A stretch of DNA of 36,669 bases, from assembly GCA_031269595.1 (NCBI GenBank), contig JAISYX010000003.1, forward strand, positions 1 through 36,669. Direction: 5' to 3'. The position numbers and the translations under genes are program-made. Shown piece by piece: positions 14,666 through 23,478 of this stretch (position 1 is its first letter; every line of letters begins with the position of its first letter). Under the pieces are notes generated by a model. It saw nothing but the letters and a program-made list of their open reading frames with translations. It had not been told where the DNA came from and made no database searches. Source of the DNA: Oscillospiraceae bacterium. GTDB lineage: Bacteria > Bacillota > Clostridia > Oscillospirales > Acutalibacteraceae.

Positions 14666-15823
14666 TCAATCGTCATCTACCACAATATCAATATCGGCAG
14701 AAGCTGCCGCCCTTGCCTTTGGCTTGGGCTTTTCCTTTACCTCCGGCTCGGCTGCGGGTGCTGCGGACACTGTATCTGCCTTTGCTGCGGCCTTTGCCTG
14801 CACGCTGGCCTTGGCCTTGGACATCTCCTCCACAAGCTCCTTTTCAACCTCTGCGGCTAAGTCCGGATGCTCCTCAAAATACACCTTTATGTTATCTCTG
14901 CCCTGCCCCAGCCTCTCCTCTTTATAAGAGAACCAGGAGCCGCTCTTTTTAACTATTTCAAACTTTACAGCTAAATCCAGCAGCTCGCCTGTGCGTGAGA
15001 TACCCTTGCCGTACATAATATCAAACTCAGCCTCACGGAAGGGCGGAGCTATCTTATTCTTAACCACCTTTGCACGGGTGCGTGAGCCGATAAGCTCTGT
15101 GCCGTTCTTGATAGCCTCAATTCTGCGTATGTCTATGCGCACAGAGGAGTAGTATTTTAAGGCTCGTCCGCCTGTTGTAACCTCAGGATTGCCATAAACT
15201 ATGCCAACCTTTTCACGCAGCTGATTAATAAAGATTGCTATACAGTTGGATTTGCCTATAATGCCCGCCAGCTTGCGCAGTGCCTGTGACATAAGCCTTG
15301 CGTGCAAGCCAACATGACTTGCACCCATGTCGCCGTCAATTTCGGCCTTGGGCACAAGTGCTGCAACGGAGTCGATTACAATAACATCTATTGCGCCTGA
15401 GCTTATCAGCTTTTCGGCAATCTCAAGAGCCTGCTCGCCGCCATCCGGCTGAGATACCAGCAGTGAATCTATATCCACGCCCAGAGCGTCGGCATAAACG
15501 GGGTCAAGGGCGTGCTCAACGTCTATAAACGCCGCTAAGCCTCCGGCCTTTTGCGCCTGAGCTATGCAGTGCAGAGCCAATGTAGTTTTACCTGAGGATT
15601 CTGGGCCGTACATCTCCACTATACGGCCTCGGGGCAGGCCGCCTATACCAAGGGCTATATCCAGCGAGAGCGAGCCTGTGGGTATAAAATCCACGCTCAT
15701 GCCTCGGTTTTCGCCCAGCTTCATAACTGCGCCCTTGCCGTATGCCTTTTCTATTTGAGCCAGCGCAGTTTCAAGGGCTTTTTGCTTGGCTTGGATTTCG
15801 GAATCTGTTTGCTTTTCTTTCAT
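14666..15823 (-). CDS. recA: RecA recombinase
   Basis: This 385-residue protein forms filaments on single-stranded DNA, promotes strand exchange and triggers LexA self-cleavage. The Walker A box is GPESSGKTT (about residues 73-81), followed by [22 protein letters not shown] (Walker B) and the L2-region motif [13 protein letters not shown]. After the core (to about residue 330) the tail is Ala/Lys/Glu-rich and ends in DIDIVVDDD, the acidic end typical of RecA. AAAGGAAG precedes the ATG. I do not see a clear SOS box upstream; the 62-bp gap to the LRR gene suggests readthrough from glnS or a weak local promoter. Confidence 0.98.
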   Translation of the reverse strand: MKEKQTDSEIQAKQKALETALAQIEKAYGKGAVMKLGENRGMSVDFIPTGSLSLDIALGIGGLPRGRIVEMYGPESSGKTTLALHCIAQAQKAGGLAAFIDVEHALDPVYADALGVDIDSLLVSQPDGGEQALEIAEKLISSGAIDVIVIDSVAALVPKAEIDGDMGASHVGLHARLMSQALRKLAGIIGKSNCIAIFINQLREKVGIVYGNPEVTTGGRALKYYSSVRIDIRRIEAIKNGTELIGSRTRAKVVKNKIAPPFREAEFDIMYGKGISRTGELLDLAVKFEIVKKSGSWFSYKEERLGQGRDNIKVYFEEHPDLAAEVEKELVEEMSKAKASVQAKAAAKADTVSAAPAAEPEVKEKPKPKARAAASADIDIVVDDD

Positions 15824-15856
15824 GGTTTGTGCTTCCTTTCAGAGTAGATGTTTTGT

Positions 15857-15878
15857 AAAGCTGCCTATGCAGCACTTT
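15857..15878. terminator. Small hairpin between the LRR gene and recA
   Basis: AAAGCTGC and GCAGCACTTT form an imperfect stem. It has no T-run on the minus strand, so it may lower, but probably does not end, readthrough into recA. Confidence 0.3.
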
Positions 15879-15885
15879 AATAAAG

Positions 15886-17013
15886 TTAAATAACGTAAAA
15901 AGCCAGGGTATTGGCAACCATTGTATTTGAGCCGTCAACGCAATAAACTTTTAACTGATATAAGCCTTTTTCTTCGGGAGTAAAATTAAAAACAGGATTG
16001 CTAAAGGCCAAATACTTTTGGCAAACAGCCCCGTCCTTAAGGATATATGCGAAATACTCCTTGTAGGGCTGGCCTCCGCCAGATTCGGCTGTGAAGGTGA
16101 GGGGGACGCCCTGCTTGGGAGAACTGTCAGGAGATATATTAATTTTGGTGACTGAAAAAAGTGTGAAAAAGGGAATGCCGTGTGAGCTTGCATATTTTTG
16201 TGCGTAGCTGCCTTCATACCCATATATTGTAAGCTGCGGGCAGTTTACAAATGCATACCCATCAATGCTGTTTATGCTTTGGGGAAGGGTTACACTTTTT
16301 AAAGCAATACACTCAGAAAATGCGCCATAGCCTATGGTTTTTACACTATCGGGAATCACTAGCTCTGTTAAAGCAGTGCAGGCGTAAAATGCTTCACTTC
16401 CAATGAATCTTGTACCATTTGGTATAGATATATCCGTTATATATTGACACCTAAAAAATGCACCGCTTGCAATTAAATCTACCCCTTCGGGAATGGTTAC
16501 ACTTCCTGTTTTTGCCTGAGGGCAAAAGGACAGTATAACTGTGGTATAAAGATTTTTGCAATAAAGCACACCATCAATACTTGCAAACGCAGGGTTTTCT
16601 TCGCTTACATTTATGCCGGCTAACGAGGTACACCCGCCAAATGCATAAGACTCAACATATGTTACATTCTTTGGGATGTTTATGCTTGTTAAAGATGAGC
16701 ATCCTGAAAAGGCACTATCTTCAATTATCCTTAAGCTTTCAGGCAAATTTATTTCACTTAGATTTTTGCAGTTATAAAAAGCTCCATACCCAATTGCAAC
16801 TACGGGATACCCCTTTACAGTTTCCGGTATATCCACCACCGTGCAGTTTTCATCATACCTGACAATCGTTACCTCTTGGTTGCTAACAGTATAAGAAAAA
16901 TCAGCACTCACCTCAATATCGCCGGCCTCTGCTAAGCCAACCACACCCGCAGGGCTAACAAGCAAAACAAAAGCAAGAGCAAATAAACTAATTTTTAGCA
17001 GTAGTTTCTTCAT
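15886..17013 (-). CDS. Exported BspA-type leucine-rich-repeat protein
   Basis: This 375-residue protein has a signal peptide (MKKLLLKISLFALAFVLLVS, then a small-residue cleavage region near AEA). Residues about 60-260 are LRR_5/BspA-type repeats, recognised from recurring units such as IGYGAFYNCKNLSEINLPES and IEDSAFSGCSSLTSINIPKN. The last 100 residues look like an Ig-like beta domain (FTAESGGGQPYKEYFAYI). There is no LPXTG anchor or lipobox, so it may be secreted or held by other means. Such proteins often bind host or bacterial surfaces. It follows glnS by 18 bases, yet has no functional link to it. Confidence 0.85.
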   Translation of the reverse strand: MKKLLLKISLFALAFVLLVSPAGVVGLAEAGDIEVSADFSYTVSNQEVTIVRYDENCTVVDIPETVKGYPVVAIGYGAFYNCKNLSEINLPESLRIIEDSAFSGCSSLTSINIPKNVTYVESYAFGGCTSLAGINVSEENPAFASIDGVLYCKNLYTTVILSFCPQAKTGSVTIPEGVDLIASGAFFRCQYITDISIPNGTRFIGSEAFYACTALTELVIPDSVKTIGYGAFSECIALKSVTLPQSINSIDGYAFVNCPQLTIYGYEGSYAQKYASSHGIPFFTLFSVTKINISPDSSPKQGVPLTFTAESGGGQPYKEYFAYILKDGAVCQKYLAFSNPVFNFTPEEKGLYQLKVYCVDGSNTMVANTLAFYVI

Positions 17014-17031
17014 CTATATTAGACCTTTCCG

Positions 17032-18696
17032 TTATTTCGCCTTAAAGCTACCCTTCAACTCCACCGCTCTGTTAAACACAGGCTTTGCCTCTGTAGAATC
17101 CTTGCTGTCTACACAGAAATACCCCGTGCGCAAAAACTGAAAGCTGGCGGGTGCTTTTATGCCCTTTAAGCCCGCTTCAACCTTGGCATTTGCAAGAATT
17201 TTAAGTGAATCGGGGTTGATTAACTCAAGAAAATTCTTTTCGGCGGCGTCAGGCTCGGCGTCGGTGAAAAGGTTGGAATACAGGCGGATTTCGGCATCTA
17301 GGGCGTTGTTTGCGTCCACCCAGTGTATAGTGCCGCGCACCTTTACGCCCTCAGGGGCGTTGCCGCCTCTGGTTGCGGGGTCGTATTCGGCGTAAACCTC
17401 GGTTACATTGCCGTTTTCATCCTTTTTGCAGCCTGTGCATTTTACTACATATGAGGTTTTAAGGCGCACCAGATTTTCAGGGAACAGCCTGAAATACTTC
17501 TTTGGAGGTTCTTCCATAAAGTCCTCACGCTCTATCCACAGCTCACGGGAGAAGGTGATAGTGCGGAAGCCGTCCTCTGGATTTTCGGGGTTGTTTTCCA
17601 CCTGAAAATCCTCGCTCTGTCCCTCAGGATAGTTGGTGATAATCAGCTTGACAGGGTCAAGAACAGCCATTACACGCTGTGCGTGGGCGTTTAAATCCTC
17701 ACGCAGGCAGTGCTCAAGAAAGGCGAATTCAACTGTGCTGGAATTTTTAGCCACGCCTATGCGCTCGCAAAAATTGCGGATAGATGCGGGGGTGTAGCCC
17801 CTGCGGCGCAACCCGCAGAGGGTGGGCATACGGGGATCATCCCAGCCGGAAACCCTGCCGCCCTCCACCAGCAGACGCAGCTTGCGCTTGCTCATTACGG
17901 TGTAATCTATGCCTAAACGGGCAAATTCAATCTGCCTTGGCTTGGCCGGACAGCTTATATTATTCTTCACCCAGTCATAAAGAGGCCTGTGGTCCTCAAA
18001 CTCAAGGGAGCAGAGGGAGTGTGTAATCCCCTCCAGCGCATCCTCAATTGGGTGGGCGTAATCGTACATTGGATAGATGCACCAGGCATCTCCTGTGCGG
18101 TGATGTCTGGCGTGATTTATGCGGTAGATAACGGGGTCACGCATGTTAAAATTGCCACTGGCAAGGTCGATTTTTGCACGGAGTGTCATTGCGCCGTCGG
18201 GGAACTCCCCTGCTCTCATGCACTTGAACAAATCGAGGCTCTCATCGACAGGCCTTTCGCGGTATGGGCTCTGTGCAGGAGTGCTTAAATCGCCACGCTT
18301 TTCACGCATTTGCTCGGCGTTAAGCTGGCAGACATAGGCCAAACCCTTTTGTATAAGCTCAAGGGCAAAGCTGTACATCCTCTCAAAATAATCAGAGGCA
18401 AAATAGAACCGATCCTCCCAATCAAAGCCCAGCCACTGGATGTCCTCCTTGATTGCGTCTACGTACTCCACATCCTCTTTGTCGGGGTTGGTATCGTCCA
18501 TGCGGAGGTTGCAAATGCCGGCGTATCTTTCGGCTGTGCCAAAATCTATGCAAATGGCCTTGGCGTGGCCAATGTGAAGATAGCCGTTTGGCTCGGGAGG
18601 AAAGCGTGTGTGTATAGTCTGCCCCTCAAATTGGCCGTTTGGGGCTATGTCCTCCTCTATAAAGCTGTGGATAAAGTTTTTAATTTCTTCGGGCAT
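17032..18696 (-). CDS. glnS: Glutaminyl-tRNA synthetase
   Basis: This 554-residue class Ic synthetase charges tRNA-Gln with glutamine. The HIGH motif is in PEPNGYLHIGHAKAI (about residues 33-47) and the KMSKS motif is the MSKRK form (VMSKRKLRLLV). DDTNPDKE and YPMYDYAHPIEDALEGITHS are further GlnRS hallmarks, and the C-terminal two-barrel anticodon domain is present. AAAGGAA precedes the ATG. Most Firmicutes lack GlnRS and make Gln-tRNA through GatCAB; this genome has both, so GatCAB may serve mainly Asn-tRNA here. Confidence 0.97.
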   Translation of the reverse strand: MPEEIKNFIHSFIEEDIAPNGQFEGQTIHTRFPPEPNGYLHIGHAKAICIDFGTAERYAGICNLRMDDTNPDKEDVEYVDAIKEDIQWLGFDWEDRFYFASDYFERMYSFALELIQKGLAYVCQLNAEQMREKRGDLSTPAQSPYRERPVDESLDLFKCMRAGEFPDGAMTLRAKIDLASGNFNMRDPVIYRINHARHHRTGDAWCIYPMYDYAHPIEDALEGITHSLCSLEFEDHRPLYDWVKNNISCPAKPRQIEFARLGIDYTVMSKRKLRLLVEGGRVSGWDDPRMPTLCGLRRRGYTPASIRNFCERIGVAKNSSTVEFAFLEHCLREDLNAHAQRVMAVLDPVKLIITNYPEGQSEDFQVENNPENPEDGFRTITFSRELWIEREDFMEEPPKKYFRLFPENLVRLKTSYVVKCTGCKKDENGNVTEVYAEYDPATRGGNAPEGVKVRGTIHWVDANNALDAEIRLYSNLFTDAEPDAAEKNFLELINPDSLKILANAKVEAGLKGIKAPASFQFLRTGYFCVDSKDSTEAKPVFNRAVELKGSFKAK

Positions 18697-18737
18697 AATA
18701 TTTGATTTCCTTTCGGAGATTTATTGTTTTTTAGAAG

Positions 18738-18812
18738 TAGGTGCAGACCTATGTATCTGCCCTAAGACGGGCATTTTGTGGTAATCTGGGCAGACACATA
18801 GGTTTGCCCCTA
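18738..18812. repeat. 75-bp inverted-repeat element, copy A (CAGACCTATGT family)
   Basis: Arms 18738-18762 and 18788-18812 are nearly perfect 25-bp complements around a loop containing GACGGGCATTTTGTGGTAA. A second copy lies at 26886-26960. Each arm is itself nearly palindromic, so the DNA can form alternative cruciforms. It lies just upstream of glnS. Confidence 0.85.
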
Positions 18813-19316
18813 CGGCTTTTGAGGGACACCCAATTGGTTAACGCTTTTTAAAAATTCGTGCTCTTTTAATATATTTATAACACCTATTAGGGTGACGGTA
18901 AATAGGGCAATGTACGGCCAGAGGATAGCACAAAAAATCCAAAAATCTTCCGCATAAAAGTCTGTAGGCCCACGGATGATTATCACAACAACAATAAGGA
19001 GCACCCACAGCAAGCCGCATAAGCAAAGGCTGATTATAGGAAGACCTACTTTTCTCTTTTTAATGGCGAGGGCGTTGAGCACAACAAAAGCGGCAGAGCT
19101 CGCTATGCACAAAAAATCTCCTAGAGGTGAGGCATCTAAAATGCCGCTGAATAAACCGCTCAGCAGATCTGCTGGAAGATAGTCTATCGCAGTAATATCA
19201 TCTATGTCCTCTGCAATAATATGGATAACTGTGCCCAAGGTCATAATAACCTGCAAAACCAAAATAGCTATCCATGAAAATTTAATGTGTGCTCTGTAAT
19301 TTACTGTTGACTGCAT
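18810..19316 (-). CDS. Small membrane protein, paralog 1 of a tandem family
   Basis: This protein of about 168 residues has four predicted membrane segments: FSWIAILVLQVIMTLGTVIH, a central AFVVLNALAI region, SLCLCGLLWVLLIVVVIII, and WPYIALFTVTLIGVINI. It begins NYRAHIKFSWIAILVLQ and ends GVINILKEHEFLK, both shared with the three other copies. The start is the ATG at 19316 with AGGTGA upstream, rather than a GTG nine bases earlier. Between segments is the family signature YLPADLL and the basic loop KKRKVGLPIIS. The function is unknown; I know no named family. Confidence 0.75.
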   Translation of the reverse strand: MQSTVNYRAHIKFSWIAILVLQVIMTLGTVIHIIAEDIDDITAIDYLPADLLSGLFSGILDASPLGDFLCIASSAAFVVLNALAIKKRKVGLPIISLCLCGLLWVLLIVVVIIIRGPTDFYAEDFWIFCAILWPYIALFTVTLIGVINILKEHEFLKSVNQLGVPQKP

Positions 19317-19337
19317 GATTCTCACCTGCCATAACTT

Positions 19338-19814
19338 TCAACTTTCAATTGATTTAAGCTTGGATATATTGATAACGCCGACAAGGGTGGCTGCAAACAG
19401 GGCGGCATATGGCACTATAGAAACTACATCAGGCAACCAGTCTTCAAGGAGCACAGCCTCCTGTATCGTGCAAGCAGTAATCTCTAATATTATGCCCACA
19501 GGCACAAGCAATAAAAACGAGCCATAAATCAGTAAGCTTATTGTAGGAAAAACAACCCTTCTTTTGGCTATGCAAATCGCATTGAGAGCAACAAACCCCG
19601 CCGAAATTATGAACCCTAAATAAATCCATTCAAAATTAGATGCCAAAGAGCACCCCAGAAAATCCACCGGCAGATAGTCTATGCTAGGGAATAAGCTGTC
19701 TTTATCTTTAATTGCAAAGCCGATTATGGTGCACAGCGACAATATACCCTGCAAAGCCAAAATAGAAATCCATGAAATTTTGATGTATGCTTTATAGTTT
19801 ATTTTTGACTTCAT
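19338..19814 (-). CDS. Small membrane protein, paralog 2
   Basis: This 158-residue protein has the same order as its neighbours: NYKAYIKISWISILALQGIL, IDYLPVDFLG, FVALNAICIAKRRVVFPTIS and PYAALFAATLVGVINI. AGGTGA precedes the ATG. It is closest to paralog 3, sharing ILALQGILSLCTIIGFA exactly, which suggests recent duplication. The intergenic sequence also repeats (ACTTTCAATTTT blocks). Confidence 0.75.
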   Translation of the reverse strand: MKSKINYKAYIKISWISILALQGILSLCTIIGFAIKDKDSLFPSIDYLPVDFLGCSLASNFEWIYLGFIISAGFVALNAICIAKRRVVFPTISLLIYGSFLLLVPVGIILEITACTIQEAVLLEDWLPDVVSIVPYAALFAATLVGVINISKLKSIES

Positions 19815-19854
19815 AGTTCACCTAATATAACTTTCAATTTTAAATTTTTAACTG

Positions 19855-20349
19855 TCAAGTATTTGAAAACCTGCGTACTTTTAATGCATTGATAACGCCT
19901 ATAAGCATTGCTGCAAACATGGCACAATAAGGCCATACAGCACCTATTGCGGGCAGAAATTCTTTAAGCAAGTTAATATCATTCAAAATAAATGCTGCCA
20001 CCATGAACAACAGCATAAGTCCCAAAAACAAGCCGCAGATTATCAGGCTTATTATTGGCAGCACAACCTTTCTTTTGGCTATGCAAAGCGCATTTAGGGC
20101 AATATAAGCAGCAGAAATTACGCAGCCACAAAAAGCATAGTTTACCCTGCCCCATTGCAGAAACATGCTTCCAAACGCTAACCCCAGCCAATCGAGCGGA
20201 AGATAGTCTATGTCAGGCAGGAAGCTCTTGCCATCCTCTATTGTAGTTGCAAAGCCGATTATGGTGCACAGCGACAATATACCCTGCAAAGCTAAAATAG
20301 AAATCCATGAAATTTTGATGTATGTGTTGTAGTTTGTTTTTGACTGCAT
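19855..20349 (-). CDS. Small membrane protein, paralog 3
   Basis: This protein of about 164 residues shares NYNTYIKISWISILALQGIL, DYLPLDWLG, YIALNALCIAKRKVVLPIIS and PYCAMFAAMLIGVINALK with the other copies. I take the ATG at 20349 (MQSK...) by analogy with paralog 1; an ATG nine bases upstream is also possible. Four membrane segments are predicted. Its role is unknown. Confidence 0.72.
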   Translation of the reverse strand: MQSKTNYNTYIKISWISILALQGILSLCTIIGFATTIEDGKSFLPDIDYLPLDWLGLAFGSMFLQWGRVNYAFCGCVISAAYIALNALCIAKRKVVLPIISLIICGLFLGLMLLFMVAAFILNDINLLKEFLPAIGAVWPYCAMFAAMLIGVINALKVRRFSNT

Positions 20350-20401
20350 ATCTCTCATCTGCCATAATTTTCAACTTTCAATTTTCAACTGTCAATTGAT
20401 T

Positions 20402-21034
20402 TCAGCCTCTCAAGGCTGCAAGCTCTGCGTTAAGTGCCCGCAGAGCCTCATATATCTTGATATAATCAGATTCATCTCCTATTATGCCCGCAGCGGGTTC
20501 AAAATCCACACTTGCGTTGTCGGTAAAATCCAAGATCTTTATATACGCTCCCTCAGCCTCATAATGAGCCATAGGGAAGCCCAATGCTCTGCCTATATGA
20601 TATATGCACAGCTCAGAGAACAGCTCCGCAGAGCTGCCGCTTTTGTACATCCACCACTTGCCATTGCAAAATCTCCAGCACTTTTCAAAGCTGCCCGTGT
20701 TGGTAAGCTCGGGGGTTCGGCCGGGGGGCTGATTAAATGAGTTAAAGCTGCCCGTAAGAGCAAGCTCATCAAAGCTATTTACAGTAAAGCGCACCTCGCT
20801 GTAGCAGAGGGAGGTATCCTCCAAGGGCTTAACCCAATAAGCATCGGTTATAATGGCCGCATTTACGGCCAGAACCGTGCTTAAATCATCTCTGTGAGCA
20901 AGACGCAAGGCCTTTTTGAGCAGGCGGGAGTTAGTGCGGTGACTGTCTATTGCACGGCCCTCCAGCCAGGCCTTAACGTCCCCTGTGCGCTTGAGGAAAA
21001 GGGGCAGGCGTTCCGGCAGAATAGGCTCAAGCAA
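20402..21034 (-). CDS. HipA-like protein, apparently the N-terminal part only
   Basis: The 210 residues contain wording typical of the nucleotide-binding half of HipA-like kinases: LTNTGSFEKCWRF, then NGKWWMYKSG, then AELFSELCIYHIGRALGFP. The catalytic HxD-type loop and C-terminal helical half are missing, so it is either truncated or a short variant. The start is uncertain: TTG at 21034 with AAGGG upstream is the best I see, and the frame stays open to a stop at about 21095, inside the end of paralog 4. It sits inside the tandem array of membrane paralogs on the same strand. Confidence 0.55.
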   Translation of the reverse strand: MLEPILPERLPLFLKRTGDVKAWLEGRAIDSHRTNSRLLKKALRLAHRDDLSTVLAVNAAIITDAYWVKPLEDTSLCYSEVRFTVNSFDELALTGSFNSFNQPPGRTPELTNTGSFEKCWRFCNGKWWMYKSGSSAELFSELCIYHIGRALGFPMAHYEAEGAYIKILDFTDNASVDFEPAAGIIGDESDYIKIYEALRALNAELAALRG

Positions 21035-21071
21035 GCCGTCTATTACCCTTGCAACAGGGGTTTCAGGTGCA

Positions 21072-21644
21072 TTAAATAGAGGTTTCGCAAATGCTCACAT
21101 CCTTCAAAAACCTGCGCTCTTTAAATATATTAACAACGCCTATAAGCGTAACTGCAAACAGGGCAAAATAAGGCCAGAGAAAAGATGCACAGCGTAGCAC
21201 ACCTTCATAAGAAACTCCCCAACGCCCTGCATCTTGTATTATAAAAAGCAGGAGAAGCCCCAAAAGTCCGCCGCAAATCACCAAGCTTATTATAGGCAGA
21301 ATAACCCTTCTTCTGGCTATGCAAAGCGCATTTAAGGCAACATAGGCCGTTGAGAGGCCCACGCCAATGAGCGCACCCTTCATGCTCATACCGTCCACTA
21401 AAACTCCAATGAGCAAGCCGAGTAAATCAACAGGCACATATTCTACTGTACCAAATATATAGCTATGTCTTGATTCAATAACATGAGGCACCATGCACAG
21501 TGCCAGCATACCCTGCAAAGCCAGAATGGCTATCCAAGAAAATTTAATAAATGCACGGTAGTTTGTTTTTGCCGGAATGTGCTGAACTCCTTGAGGCGGC
21601 GGCGTTTTGGCCGTAATATCGTTGAGAATCCAAGATAGAAGCAT
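21072..21644 (-). CDS. Small membrane protein, paralog 4 with N-terminal extension
   Basis: This 190-residue protein carries the family pattern NYRAFIKFSWIAILALQGML, EYVPVDLLG, YVALNALCIARRRVILPIIS and WPYFALFAVTLIGVVNIFKE. It differs by about 26 extra N-terminal residues (ITAKTPPPQG). GGAGGG lies well placed before the ATG, so the longer start is real. It is the first gene of the minus-strand array, so the promoter should lie in the 200 bases before it. Confidence 0.75.
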   Translation of the reverse strand: MLLSWILNDITAKTPPPQGVQHIPAKTNYRAFIKFSWIAILALQGMLALCMVPHVIESRHSYIFGTVEYVPVDLLGLLIGVLVDGMSMKGALIGVGLSTAYVALNALCIARRRVILPIISLVICGGLLGLLLLFIIQDAGRWGVSYEGVLRCASFLWPYFALFAVTLIGVVNIFKERRFLKDVSICETSI

Positions 21645-21847
21645 ACCCTTTCCCTCCTTAAACAGCAGGCGGCAAACCGATTTTAGTGTGAATCTAATTG
21701 TACCATAAACGTAGGCGTAATGTCAACTAGATGCAAGAGGCAAGAGGTAAGATGCAAGAATTCGCTCAGTCGCAGCCCAACGCCTTTTATTTAAATTTGC
21801 GCAGCAAATTCACCTTTAATTACGCATTATTAATTACGCATTACGAA
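21645..21847. repeat. Intergenic region with repeat copy (TTTGCTGCGCAAA family) and GATGCAAGA repeat
   Basis: GATGCAAGAGGCAAGAGGTAA at 21731-21751 resembles the sequence that ends the FNT gene at 23479-23512. AAATTTGCGCAGCAAATT at about 21793-21810, followed by ATTACGCATT blocks to 21850, is another copy of the repeat family seen at 14160 and 14567. No gene is apparent. Confidence 0.7.
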
Positions 21848-23287
21848 TTAAAAAAGCTTCCCCAACCCCAGCTTAAGCCTGCTTAAGCTCTCCTCTCGCC
21901 CTACCATGCCTAAGACCTCCACAGCACCGCCCGGGGTTACTAGCTTGCCGGAGACGGCCACTCTTACAGGCCACATCAGCAGTCCGTTTTTAACCTCCAG
22001 CTCTGCGGCTAGGTTAATCAGAGCCTCGTGTATGTCCTCCTGTGTCCACTGGGGCAGAGCCTCCAGCACCGGTATAGCCCTTTCCAGCATGAGCTTGGAG
22101 CTCTCTGCTCCGGACTTAGACTTTTTATTAACAAATATTTCAGACGTGTAGTCAAACTGACTGTCGATAAAATCAAGCTGAGCGGGGATTTCAGAGAGTA
22201 TCTCCGTCCTTTGGTGCAGACAAGCCGCAATAAGGGCGGTATCCTGCGCCTTTTGCGTGCCCTCACGTATAAAGGGCAGTGCGGTTTGGTGGAACTCCTC
22301 GGGGCTAAGCTCACGGAGATATTCCGCATTCAGCCAGCGGAGCTTTTCGCCATCAAATATAGCGGGAGACTTGGAAATCCCCGATATATCAAAGGCCTCC
22401 GCAAGCTCGTTTAGGCTGAACTTCTCCCGCTCGCCCTTAGGGCTCCAGCCCAGCAATGCAATATAATTTATCACGGCAGCCGAGAGATAGCCCTTGGTCA
22501 TTAAATCCTGATAGGAGGCATCTCCGTTGCGCTTAGAGAGCTTGTTTTGCGCATCCTTCATAACAGGGGGGCAGTGGATATACTCGGGAGGAGCCCAACC
22601 AAAGGCCTGATACAGCAGGTTATATTTAGGGGTTGAGGTGAGGTATTCCGAGCCCCGCACCACATGGGTAATGGCCATTAGATGGTCATCTATAACATTT
22701 GCAAAATTATAGGTTGGCAAGCCGTCACTCTTAATAAGAATTTGGTCCTCAAGCTCGCTGTTTTCAATGGAGATATGGCCAAAAACCGCATCATCAAAGG
22801 AGGTTTCGCCCTCTGTGGGCATCTTCTGCCTTATTACAAAGGCCTCCCCTGCGGCCACTCTCTCAAGTGCCTGTGCAAGGGGTATGCTGCGGCAGAGGCC
22901 GTCATATTTAGCTATGCCGCCCTCCTGCTCCTTCATGGCCTCCAGCCGTTCTTTGTTGCAGAAGCAATAGTAAGCTCCTCCTAATTCGCAGAGCTTTTGT
23001 GCGTATTCCAGATAGAGCCCCTGCCGCTGTGACTGTATGTAAGGGCCGTATTCGCCGCCCTTATCAGGTCCTTCGTCCCAGAGCAGGCCTGTCTGCTGCA
23101 TGGTGCTGTAGATTATATCTACTGCGCCCTCAACATAGCGTTCTTGGTCGGTGTCCTCTATACGCAGAATGAAATCACCGCCTGCGTTTTTGCTGATAAG
23201 ATAGGCGTACAGAGCCGTGCGCAAATTGCCCACATGCATGTAGCCTGTAGGCGAGGGAGCGAAGCGTGTTCTTATTTTATTTGACAT
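21848..23287 (-). CDS. gltX: Glutamyl-tRNA synthetase
   Basis: This 479-residue class Ic enzyme charges tRNA-Glu; both glutamate tRNAs in this window are substrates. The HIGH motif is in PSPTGYMHVGNLRTAL (about residues 12-27) and the KMSKS motif is KLSKRNGD. RIEDTDQER and the SDGLPTYNFANVIDDH block are further family marks. The length is normal for the family. AAGGGG lies before the ATG. If GltX also charged tRNA-Gln, GatCAB would be needed, but glnS makes that unnecessary here. Confidence 0.97.
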   Translation of the reverse strand: MSNKIRTRFAPSPTGYMHVGNLRTALYAYLISKNAGGDFILRIEDTDQERYVEGAVDIIYSTMQQTGLLWDEGPDKGGEYGPYIQSQRQGLYLEYAQKLCELGGAYYCFCNKERLEAMKEQEGGIAKYDGLCRSIPLAQALERVAAGEAFVIRQKMPTEGETSFDDAVFGHISIENSELEDQILIKSDGLPTYNFANVIDDHLMAITHVVRGSEYLTSTPKYNLLYQAFGWAPPEYIHCPPVMKDAQNKLSKRNGDASYQDLMTKGYLSAAVINYIALLGWSPKGEREKFSLNELAEAFDISGISKSPAIFDGEKLRWLNAEYLRELSPEEFHQTALPFIREGTQKAQDTALIAACLHQRTEILSEIPAQLDFIDSQFDYTSEIFVNKKSKSGAESSKLMLERAIPVLEALPQWTQEDIHEALINLAAELEVKNGLLMWPVRVAVSGKLVTPGGAVEVLGMVGREESLSRLKLGLGKLF

Positions 23288-23309
23288 AGTGAACCCCTTT
23301 TATTTTAAT

Positions 23310-23413
23310 TAATATTTATAATGCATAATGTATAATTGTGGTGATTTGCTGCGCAAATGTTTATTAAAGTAGCTTTAAATTCACGCCGTAACCTGCCTCC
23401 CTCTCGGAGGGAG
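23310..23413. repeat. Repeat copy (TTTGCTGCGCAAA) plus CTCCCTC hairpin
   Basis: GATTTGCTGCGCAAAT at 23343-23358, flanked by AT-rich TGCATAATG blocks, is a copy of the dispersed family. Next to it CTCCCTC TCG GAGGGAG (23397-23413) is a tight hairpin. Both lie between gltX and the FNT gene. Confidence 0.65.
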
Positions 23414-23478
23414 CCAAGGGGCTTAGATAATAGATAATAGTTTCGAATCGCTTTTACAGGGCTGATTTTTGGGTATTC

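Noticed and set aside
22028..22414. 128-codon plus-strand frame inside gltX
   Set aside because: Shadow of the synthetase.
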